The position numbers and the translations under genes were made by a program. The notes under the pieces were generated by a model, which had not been told where the DNA came from, ran no database searches, and saw only the letters and a list, made by a program, of their open reading frames with translations. Of a stretch of DNA of 6,451 nt, positions 1 through 5,949 are shown one piece after another. The DNA comes from Deltaproteobacteria bacterium (lineage in GTDB: Bacteria; Desulfobacterota; Binatia; Binatales; Binataceae). The stretch lies in assembly GCA_021799555.1 (NCBI GenBank), contig JAJZAG010000110.1, positions 4,146 to 10,596 on the forward strand. The letters run 5' to 3'. Each line of letters opens with the position of its first letter. The first letter of the stretch is position 1.

Positions 1-44
1 GGCGACTGCGACGGCCGCGCGCTGACCGCGCAGGCAGCATGGCA

Positions 45-1601
45 CTATGGGCGCATCGTGCGCGAGCGGATTCCCAACTGGGTCGGAACGATCTCGTAGG
101 CCTGATGGACCCACTCGATGAGGAGCGGCCGCGTATCGCGCGGATCGATTATTTCCTCGATTCCGAACGCTTCCGCCGTGCGAATTGGCGAGCGTACCGC
201 GTTGAATTTCTCCTCTAGTTCGCGGCGCAACTTTTCGGGATCTTTCGCCGCCGCGAGGTCGCGCTTATACGCCGCCTCGATTCCACCTTCTATCGGCAGT
301 GAGCCCCAATCCGCCGACGGCCACGCGTAACGAAGGTTGAGTCCGCTCGTGATTCCATGAGCACCGCCGGCCACTCCGAAACACTTGCGCACGATTATCG
401 TGACCCACGGCGTGATCGTCTGATAGACCGCGCACATCGCACGCACCCCGTGACGGATCGTTCCCTGGCGCTCCGCTTCGCGCCCGATCATGAAGCCGGG
501 TTGATCGACGAAGTTCACGATCGGCAGATGAAACGTGTCACACAGGTCAAGAAACTTGACCATCTTGTCCGACGCAGCCGAGTCGAGCGATCCGCCGATT
601 GAGTAAGGATCTCCCGCCATCACGCCCACCGGAAATCCGTCCAGTCGCGCGAACACGGTCACGAGCGACGGCCCGAAATATGGCGTCATCTCGAATACCG
701 AATCGCGATCCATCACAAGTTCGAGAATCCGCCGCGCGTCGTAACCCTGGCGCCGATTGCGCGGAACTATATCGATAAGCTCTTCCTCGCGCCGATGCGG
801 ATCGTCGAGCGGCGCGGTCCGCGGCGGGACTTGCCAGACGCTCTGCGGCAGATACGAAAGAAAACTCCGAATCTGCGCAAACGCGTCTTCCTCGCTCTCG
901 GCTTCGTTGTCCACCGCGCCGCTTTCGTGAGCGTGGATATCGGAGCCGCCAAGCTGCTCCTTGTCCAGATTTTCAGCGGTGCCCCACTTTACGACCGGAG
1001 GACCGGCGACAAAGAGCTGACTGGAGCCTTTGACCATCACCGCAAAATGCGACGCCGCGACGCGGGCCGCGCCGAGCCCCGCGACCGATCCCATGCAGCC
1101 CGCCACGACCGGCACCTCGGAGAGCAATTGCATGAGAATGTTGAATCCCGCGACCGCGGGCACATAGGTGCGCTTCATGGTTTCAAACGTCCGCACGCTT
1201 CCGCCGCCGCCTGTCCCATCGACCAGCCTGACGATCGGCATCCGCAGCTCGTGCGCAATCAATTCGGCGTAGCCCTGCTTGTTGCCAATCGAGGCATCGG
1301 CCGCTCCGCCGCGCACGGTGAAATCGTCGCCGCCAACCACGACGCGGCGGCCGTTGATTCGTCCCGTACCGCCCACAAAGTTGGCCGGCCGGAATTCGGC
1401 AAGAGTGTCGCCCTCGTATTTGGGCGAACCCGCCAACGCGCCGTATTCGTGAAACGAGCCCGGATCGAGCAGCTTGTCGATTCTCTCGCGCACGGTGAGC
1501 TTTCCGCCCTCGTGCTGGCGCTTGATGTTATCGGCGCCGCCCATCTGCTTCGAGAGTGCGACGCGACGGCGAATTTCATCCAGTTCGGGTTGCCAGGACA
1601 T
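45..1601 (-). CDS. Acyl-CoA carboxylase carboxyltransferase (beta) subunit, propionyl-CoA carboxylase-like
   Basis: This 518-residue protein is the usual length for the carboxyltransferase subunit of biotin-dependent acyl-CoA carboxylases, which moves a carboxyl group from carboxybiotin to an acyl-CoA in the cytoplasm. Two crotonase-like halves are visible. The N-terminal half (about 1-260) has the early KLTVRERIDKLLD segment (34-46), a glycine-rich stretch at 128-135 where the first oxyanion hole lies, and the LGGSDIH / SGAVDNEA region at 217-234 typical of acyl-CoA binding. The C-terminal half has DQPGFMIG (366-373), RHGVRAM (383-389) and RKCFGVAGGAHG (405-416), the second oxyanion-hole region. 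The ATG is supported by a GGAG site 7 bases upstream; the stop is TAG. The acyl substrate is not clear: the residue aligned with the specificity Asp of Streptomyces PccB/AccB is Gly413, and the first glycine-rich motif (DGTGGGGSV) differs from the usual SGGARIQEG form. No biotin carboxylase or carrier gene lies in the window. Family is very likely, substrate unknown. Confidence 0.93.
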   Translation of the reverse strand: MSWQPELDEIRRRVALSKQMGGADNIKRQHEGGKLTVRERIDKLLDPGSFHEYGALAGSPKYEGDTLAEFRPANFVGGTGRINGRRVVVGGDDFTVRGGAADASIGNKQGYAELIAHELRMPIVRLVDGTGGGGSVRTFETMKRTYVPAVAGFNILMQLLSEVPVVAGCMGSVAGLGAARVAASHFAVMVKGSSQLFVAGPPVVKWGTAENLDKEQLGGSDIHAHESGAVDNEAESEEDAFAQIRSFLSYLPQSVWQVPPRTAPLDDPHRREEELIDIVPRNRRQGYDARRILELVMDRDSVFEMTPYFGPSLVTVFARLDGFPVGVMAGDPYSIGGSLDSAASDKMVKFLDLCDTFHLPIVNFVDQPGFMIGREAERQGTIRHGVRAMCAVYQTITPWVTIIVRKCFGVAGGAHGITSGLNLRYAWPSADWGSLPIEGGIEAAYKRDLAAAKDPEKLRRELEEKFNAVRSPIRTAEAFGIEEIIDPRDTRPLLIEWVHQAYEIVPTQLGIRSRTMRP

Positions 1602-1712
1602 AATTTATCTCCGCAGGGTTGTTTCTCTATCAAGCACGGGCTGCGCGCGCTCCGCAACCGGGGCGACGGCGCTGTTTCGGCGCACGATTCTTCCTGTTAG
1701 CCTTGGTTCGCA
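1602..1712. other. Divergent intergenic region between carboxyltransferase and dprE1-like gene
   Basis: These 111 bases separate two genes that are transcribed away from each other, so promoters for both must lie here or overlap the gene starts. I see no convincing sigma70-type -35/-10 pair on either strand and no clear inverted-repeat operator. A TTGATA hexamer on the minus strand near 1624-1629 is a possible -35, but the matching -10 would fall on the ribosome site, so I do not claim it. Confidence 0.5.
1609..1612 (-). promoter_or_regulatory. Shine-Dalgarno site of the carboxyltransferase gene
   Basis: On the minus strand GGAG lies 7 bases before the ATG that ends at 1601, which fixes the start of the carboxyltransferase. 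The bases around it are A/T-rich compared with their surroundings. Confidence 0.7.
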
Positions 1713-3116
1713 ATGAGTTCCGCGGCGATTCCAATCTCCACAAGTGCGGGCTCTTCCGGGCGGCCAAAACGCGCGAAGCTCTCCGGATGGGGCCGCTATC
1801 CTGCGCTCGATTGCGATCTATACCGCCCCGAAAAATTCTCCGAACTCGCCTCGATCGTCGCGTCGAATGCATCCTCGATTCTTGCGCGCGGAGCCGGACG
1901 CGCGTACGGCGACGCCGCACTCAACGCGGATAACAGGGTCGTCGATCTCACCCGCCTCGACCGGATGATTTCCTTCGATCCGCCAAGCGCCACACTGAGC
2001 GCCGAGGCGGGAGTAACCCTGTCCGAAATAATCGACGTGTTCCTCCCGCGCGGATTTTTTCCGGCCGTCGTCCCCGGCACTCGCTACGTCACTCTCGGCG
2101 GATCGATCGCCGCCGATATCCACGGCAAGAGCCACCATCGCGACTCATCGTTTGCGCGACAGGTGAAAAGCTTCAATCTGTTGCTCGCATCCGGCGAGAT
2201 CCGGCGCTGCTCGCGCGAGGAAAACGCCGACTTCTTCTGGGCGACGGTCGGAGGCATGGGGCTGACCGGAGTGATCCTCGAAGTCGAGCTTGAGCTGCGG
2301 CGCGTCGAGAGCGCGTGGCTCGAAGGCGAAGAGATCCGTGCGCCAAACCTTGATGCCGCGCTCGAGGCGTTCGAGCGGACCGACAGCCAGTATGACAACT
2401 CGGTTGCCTGGATCGATTGCGCAAGTGGCGCGGGAAAACTTGGCCGATCGATCCTGACCGTCGCGAATTTTGCTCCGCGCAATTCTCTTCCGCCCGCGAT
2501 GCGTCAGGAGCCGTTTGCAATCCAGCCGAAATTCCAACCGTCGGTTCCCTTCGACCTTCCAAACTTCGCGCTCAACCCGCTGACGGTCCGCACGTTCAAC
2601 GCCGCCATCTACGCGATGCATCGCGGCAACGCGCGCCCCAAGCGATTCGACTATCAGAGCTTTTTTTTTCCGCTGGATTCGATTCACAACTGGAACCGCA
2701 TCTACGGAAAACGCGGCTTCGTGCAATATCAATGCGTATGGCCCGAAACCGAGAGCCGCGCGGGACTGATCGAGACGCTCGAAGCAATTGGCGCAAGCCG
2801 CCGCGGCTCGTTTCTGACCGTGCTCAAGAAGTTCGGCGCGCAGGACGGGATACTATCGTTCCCAATGCCCGGGTACACGCTCGCGCTCGATTTTCCCGTC
2901 GCCGACGGATTGATGGAATTTCTCGATCGCCTCGACGCGATGGTGCTCGCGCGCGGCGGGCGTGTTTACCTGGCGAAAGACGCGCGGATGCGGCCGGAGA
3001 CGTTCCACGCGATGTATCCGAACTTGCCGCGATGGCAACAAATCAAAGCGTCGATCGATCCCAACCACCGCTTCTCTTCGAGCCTCGCGCGGCGGGCCAT
3101 GATGATTCCAGCGTAA
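1713..3116 (+). CDS. dprE1: DprE1-like FAD-dependent oxidase (polyprenyl-phospho-ribose 2-oxidase)
   Basis: This 467-residue protein matches, along its whole length, decaprenylphosphoryl-beta-D-ribose 2-oxidase (DprE1, about 461 residues in Mycobacterium tuberculosis), which oxidises the 2-hydroxyl of lipid-linked ribose as the first half of the epimerisation to arabinose. Conserved landmarks: GWGR (25-28), the FAD-binding loop ARGAGRAYGD (58-67), PGTRYVTLGG (121-130), HGKSHH (137-142, His137 and Lys139 matching His132 and Lys134), FWATVGGMGLTG (175-186), FVQYQ (336-340, the two active-site Gln), SFPMPG (382-387) and YLAKDAR (419-425, Lys422 matching catalytic Lys418). The Cys that reacts with benzothiazinones (Cys387 in M. 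tuberculosis) is Ala391 here. A tract of nine T encodes Phe317-319. The next upstream in-frame triplets lead straight to TAG, so ATG 1713 is the only usable start, although its Shine-Dalgarno site is weak. It is followed 22 bases later by the DprE2-like partner, supporting an operon. FAD binding is non-covalent in the known enzyme. In this organism the polyprenyl length and the final glycan are unknown. Confidence 0.93.
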   Translation: MSSAAIPISTSAGSSGRPKRAKLSGWGRYPALDCDLYRPEKFSELASIVASNASSILARGAGRAYGDAALNADNRVVDLTRLDRMISFDPPSATLSAEAGVTLSEIIDVFLPRGFFPAVVPGTRYVTLGGSIAADIHGKSHHRDSSFARQVKSFNLLLASGEIRRCSREENADFFWATVGGMGLTGVILEVELELRRVESAWLEGEEIRAPNLDAALEAFERTDSQYDNSVAWIDCASGAGKLGRSILTVANFAPRNSLPPAMRQEPFAIQPKFQPSVPFDLPNFALNPLTVRTFNAAIYAMHRGNARPKRFDYQSFFFPLDSIHNWNRIYGKRGFVQYQCVWPETESRAGLIETLEAIGASRRGSFLTVLKKFGAQDGILSFPMPGYTLALDFPVADGLMEFLDRLDAMVLARGGRVYLAKDARMRPETFHAMYPNLPRWQQIKASIDPNHRFSSSLARRAMMIPA

Positions 3117-3138
3117 GCGCGCGACCGCACTCAGTGCC

Positions 3139-3876
3139 ATGGCAAAGGTATTGATACTAGGCGCGACGAGCCCCATAGCGCGGCTTCTCGCGGCGCATTT
3201 CGCGGAAGACGGCGCTACGCTTTACCTCGCCGCGCGCGACACCGCAGAGGCGGCGAAAATCGCAACCGATATTTCCGTCCGTACCGGCGCCGTCGTTCAC
3301 TCAGGCGCTTTCGACGCGGCCGACTTCGCCACTCATGCGGACTTTATTGAACGCGCCGCCCAGAAACTGGGCGCTCTCGACGGCGTGGTGCTCTGCTTCG
3401 GCACCCTCGGCGAGGAAGATGCGGCGCAGATCGATCCGAACGCGGCACTGGCCACCATTCACCAGAACTTTACCGGCGCTGTAAGCCTGATGACGCTGGC
3501 GGCGCACCGCCTCGAAGAACAGAAGCGCGGATTCATGATCGTTATCGGCTCGGTCGCCGGCGATCGCGGGCGCGCACGCAATTACGTTTACGGTTCCGCG
3601 AAGGCTGGCCTGCACACATTCACACAGGGATTGCGGGGTAGGATGGCGCGCGCCGGCGTGCATGTGATGACGGTTAAGCTCGGCACGGTGGACACGCGGA
3701 TGACGTGGGGACGCGAAGGAACCTTGCTCACCATCTCTCCCACGAGGGCGGCGGACTCGATTTACGCCGCGTACCGCCGCAAAGCCGAGGTGGTGTACGT
3801 GCCCTGGTTCTGGCGGCCAATCATGGGGATCGTGAAGCTGATTCCCGAACGAATGTTCAAACGCACCCGCTTTTAG
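3139..3876 (+). CDS. dprE2: DprE2-like short-chain dehydrogenase (polyprenyl-phospho-2-ketoribose reductase)
   Basis: This 245-residue short-chain dehydrogenase/reductase is close in length to mycobacterial DprE2 (254), the NADH-dependent partner that reduces the 2-keto intermediate made by DprE1 to give polyprenyl-phospho-arabinose. The N-terminal Rossmann motif is GATSPIA (8-14); the final Gly of the usual TGxxxGIG pattern is Ala14. CFGTL (86-90) sits where most SDRs have NNAG. The catalytic set is Asn110, Ser138 (IGSVAGDRG), Tyr151 and Lys155 (YGSAK). The C-terminal stretch around 219-237 (VYVPWFWRPIMGIVKLIP) is hydrophobic and is a possible membrane contact, as expected for an enzyme handling a lipid-linked sugar. 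Placement directly after the DprE1-like gene with a 22-base gap, in the same order as in mycobacteria, is the main reason for choosing DprE2 over a generic SDR. The ATG has little Shine-Dalgarno signal, so translation may depend on the upstream gene. The stop is TAG, 12 bases from the stop of the convergent SIMPL gene. Confidence 0.88.
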   Translation: MAKVLILGATSPIARLLAAHFAEDGATLYLAARDTAEAAKIATDISVRTGAVVHSGAFDAADFATHADFIERAAQKLGALDGVVLCFGTLGEEDAAQIDPNAALATIHQNFTGAVSLMTLAAHRLEEQKRGFMIVIGSVAGDRGRARNYVYGSAKAGLHTFTQGLRGRMARAGVHVMTVKLGTVDTRMTWGREGTLLTISPTRAADSIYAAYRRKAEVVYVPWFWRPIMGIVKLIPERMFKRTRF

Positions 3877-3888
3877 CGCAGCGCGCGT

Positions 3889-4644
3889 TTACTCTTCAAG
3901 GTAGTAATCGATCGTAGAGACTAGTCTCACTTTCTTGTCGATTGAGCGCGCCTCTTCAAAGGCGTTCTGCGAACCCGACGCGTCGCGCGGTAGAATCTCG
4001 AACACGCCCTGATTGGCGCGCCGGATCGGCCCGAGCTTGCTGTTCGAATCGATTGCGAACTGCTGCGCGACTGCGCGCGCACTCTTGGTCGCCTCGGCAA
4101 GCATCGCGGGCCGGATCGAATCCAGGTTGGTGAAGAAGTAGGCGGGATTAGCGACGCCGTTGTCAGGTTCGAGGTTGAGCACGATTCCCTGCCGGATCAG
4201 ATCGCCGGTCAATTGAGCCGTCTGCGCGACACCGTCCACGTTGGCCGAACGGATTTGTATCCCGCCTTTCACCAGGTAGCGCCCGTTGCTGCGGTTCTGA
4301 TTTCCGCCGTACTGCTCGGTGTCAGTGACTTTGGTCGGTACGGCGGCGATCTCGCTATCGGAAAATCCGTGCTGATGGGCAAACGCAATCACAAGTTTCG
4401 CGTCGCGATCGGTCTCGGTGTTGGCCTTGGTCACGTCATCGTTGGTCGCCGTGAACGCAATATTCCACACGGCGACATCCGCCTTCACCGGCCGCTCGAC
4501 TAGTCCGCGCACCGTAACGTATCGCTCGCGCGCGCGTGCGGAGAGAAATCCCTGCTCGATGAAATATCCGCCGAGCGCAAGCCCGATCGCGACCAGGCCA
4601 CCCAGTATTGCCGCGCTGGCGGCAGAAAACCCGCGAGATTCCAT
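3889..4644 (-). CDS. SIMPL (DUF541) domain protein with N-terminal membrane anchor
   Basis: The 251-residue product has a short polar N-terminus, a single hydrophobic segment at about residues 9-29 (AAILGGLVAIGLALGGYFI), and then a SIMPL domain in the periplasm or outside the membrane. The domain opens with YVTVRGLVERPVKADVAVW (42-60), the typical conserved start, and carries the downstream FTNLDSIRPAMLAEATKSAR block (171-190) and a C-terminal strand ending TIDYYLEE. There is no signal-peptidase site after the hydrophobic segment, so it is probably an uncleaved anchor. SIMPL proteins are widespread; roles reported for relatives are varied (some called oxidative-stress defence proteins), so no precise function is claimed. 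GGGAGG lies 8 bases before the ATG and supports the start. Upstream on the same strand, about 100 bases away, ends the disrupted VCBS-type gene; no terminator hairpin is apparent in that gap, so co-transcription is possible. Confidence 0.88.
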   Translation of the reverse strand: MESRGFSAASAAILGGLVAIGLALGGYFIEQGFLSARARERYVTVRGLVERPVKADVAVWNIAFTATNDDVTKANTETDRDAKLVIAFAHQHGFSDSEIAAVPTKVTDTEQYGGNQNRSNGRYLVKGGIQIRSANVDGVAQTAQLTGDLIRQGIVLNLEPDNGVANPAYFFTNLDSIRPAMLAEATKSARAVAQQFAIDSNSKLGPIRRANQGVFEILPRDASGSQNAFEEARSIDKKVRLVSTIDYYLEE

Positions 4645-4652
4645 TAGCGATG

Positions 4653-4658
4653 CCTCCC
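4653..4658 (-). promoter_or_regulatory. Shine-Dalgarno site of the SIMPL gene
   Basis: GGGAGG on the minus strand, 8 bases before the ATG that ends at 4644. It is one of the strongest ribosome sites in the window and decides the start of the SIMPL protein. Confidence 0.75.
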
Positions 4659-4748
4659 GGCGTTCAGGTCACCGGTGGCGAGGTTAGCGAGATCGACGGA
4701 TCGAATGAAGCAGCGCCGATGCAGGGCGACGACGATTATCCTCCGGCG

Positions 4749-5669
4749 TCAGCCGCCTTTGCGACGCTCGACATCGCGCGCGATCACGCCGGGCAGCACC
4801 TGCTTGATCTCGTGGACCTCCTTTTCGTGGCCGCCGATGTCGTAGAACGTCGCGAGCGCGCACTGGAGGACCTGCGGATCGTCGCTGTTCATCCACTGAT
4901 AGGCTTCCTTGATCCCGGCGTTGGGCTGACGTCCGAGCACCCGCAGGATCTTGTCCTTCTCGACCGTCATACGGGCCAGTGCGCTTGGATTACCGTCACC
5001 CTCCGCCGCTTTCTGTTGTAACATCCCAATTGTTCGGTCGAGATTGGGTAAGACCTCCGTATCGTAGTAGTTCGGAAAGTTCCGGCTCGCTTCGACATAC
5101 CGCGTCGAAAGTTCGACGGAGTGAGGGCCCGGTCGCACGCCCGGCAAGCCGCAGACTGATTCGACGAATTTACCGCCCTGGGGCCGGTAGATCGCGGGCC
5201 ACAATGGCCCGGCCGTGGTCGGGGTCCAAGCGCCTTCGCCAATATCAGTCGCAATGATCAACTCCTCCACGCCGTCGCCGTTGAGGTCCTGAAGCATCGC
5301 ATGGAGGCCACCCCTCTGCTTCCAACCCTCAAGCTCCTGAATCGCCAGTTCGTCCGCGCTCCCTTAGCTGTAAATCCACAGTCTATAGAACCCGCGTCCG
5401 GCATAGTCGATCGCGACGACCAGGTCAGATTTGCCTCCGCCGACCCTGGCCCATCAGAATTCGACAACTTGGTTGGGCATGATTTGGTTGGTCAAGAAGG
5501 TTCCCGGGCGGGTGGCGTTTACGAATTCGGCAACCTCACCCAAGTCAGCTCCGTGTAAGGCTTTTAAGTTCGCCTGGCTCCAAGGCACTCTGCCGCCGCA
5601 CACGTGGCCAGCACGGGCGGTCACTTAAAACGAAAGGACTAAGGCGGCGAAAAGGAAAATTCTTCTCAT
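4749..5669 (-). pseudogene. Secreted VCBS-type (calcium-loop) protein gene with three in-frame stop codons
   Basis: Reading from ATG 5669 gives one continuous frame of 306 codons to TGA at 4749-4751, broken only by TAA at codon 15 (5625-5627), TGA at codon 72 (5454-5456) and TAA at codon 102 (5364-5366). No frameshift is needed. The frame makes sense throughout: a signal peptide starting MRRIFLFAALVLSF with cleavage after A-R-A (18-20), a first segment with DLVVAID and FYRLWIYS before codon 102, the calcium loop DLNGDGVEEL (128-137, ligands Asp128, Asn130, Asp132, Glu136), WPAIYR (157-162), and a helical C-terminal part with YVEASR (191-196), KDKILRVLGR (238-247) and DIGGHE (277-282). These motifs recur in the paralogue at the right edge. 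ACGGAG lies 7 bases before the ATG. An internal ATG at 5297 could give the last 182 residues, without signal peptide and with a poor ribosome site. Most likely a recently inactivated gene; stop readthrough is the less likely alternative. Cellular function not recognised. Confidence 0.75.
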
Positions 5670-5676
5670 GATTGCA

Positions 5677-5682
5677 CTCCGT
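5677..5682 (-). promoter_or_regulatory. Shine-Dalgarno site of the interrupted VCBS-type gene
   Basis: ACGGAG on the minus strand, 7 bases before the ATG that ends at 5669. Its good position, together with the signal peptide that follows, shows that translation of the ancestral gene began here even though codon 15 is now a stop. Confidence 0.6.
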
Positions 5683-5690
5683 CGAATTCG

Positions 5691-5949
5691 CTATTGCGGT
5701 ATCGGTTCCGCTCTCACGTCATCGGCATAGGTCGTACCGCCGAAGTTTCCCGCGGAATTCTCCGTCCATTGCCAGCCTGTTGAGCAGTTGTCGTTGCTGT
5801 CCACGGTTCCTGAACACGTGGGAAAGTAGCACTGCATATTCCGTTTGTTTGACGCGCCCGGTCCGTACGGTGCTCCCGTTGTCTGTGGTCGTTTGGGCCG
5901 TGACCTGCACTTGGCCGCCCTACGTCTGGGACGCAACCGCCGCAGTCGA
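5691..5949 (-). pseudogene. Possible broken remnant of a small Cys-containing secreted protein
   Basis: This stretch lies between the two VCBS-type paralogues and has no intact gene that I trust. In one minus frame, the codons after the paralogue's stop read STAAVASQT, a TAG stop at 5920-5922, then GGQVQVTAQTTTDNGSTV, which is protein-like. In a second frame the last part reads CYFPTCSGTVDSNDNCSTGW and continues through GNFGGTTYADDVRAEP to a TAG at 5691-5693; this is also protein-like, with Cys spacing suggestive of an exported protein. The second frame's N-terminal part is Arg-rich and looks like a shadow. One frameshift at about 5820-5860 would join the two good halves into a single C-terminal domain. 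No family is recognised. It could instead be a real 81-codon ORF starting at TTG 5936, or non-coding sequence; the evidence is composition only. Confidence 0.3.

Noticed and set aside
1..44. Possible start of another minus-strand gene (ATG at 38-40) just after the carboxyltransferase
   Set aside because: Only about 40 bases are visible, with no clear ribosome site; too short to support a gene.
795..1700. Long plus-strand open frame of 301 codons opposite the carboxyltransferase
   Set aside because: It is antisense to a clear full-length conserved gene, has Arg/His/Ala-rich low-complexity composition, and is the kind of shadow frame expected in GC-rich coding DNA.
2145..2732. Minus-strand 195-codon open frame opposite the DprE1-like gene
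   Set aside because: It lies entirely within a conserved gene on the other strand, with no domain-like composition of its own.
2417..3154. Plus-strand 245-codon frame overlapping dprE1 in another phase
   Set aside because: Arg/Pro/Ala-rich composition typical of a shifted frame; the overlapping DprE1 frame is strongly conserved.
3559..3570. GCGATCGC palindrome of the HIP1 type
   Set aside because: A single occurrence inside a GC-rich gene is expected by chance and is not a repeat family here.
4608..5021. Plus-strand 137-codon frame across the gap between the SIMPL and VCBS-type genes
   Set aside because: Most of it is antisense to the conserved C-terminal domain of the VCBS-type gene, which is supported by a paralogue.
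4749..5669. Alternative genetic code as the explanation for the three in-frame stops
   Set aside because: Both TAA and TGA would need to be sense codons, while the neighbouring intact genes end normally with TAG, TAA and TGA and contain no internal stops.
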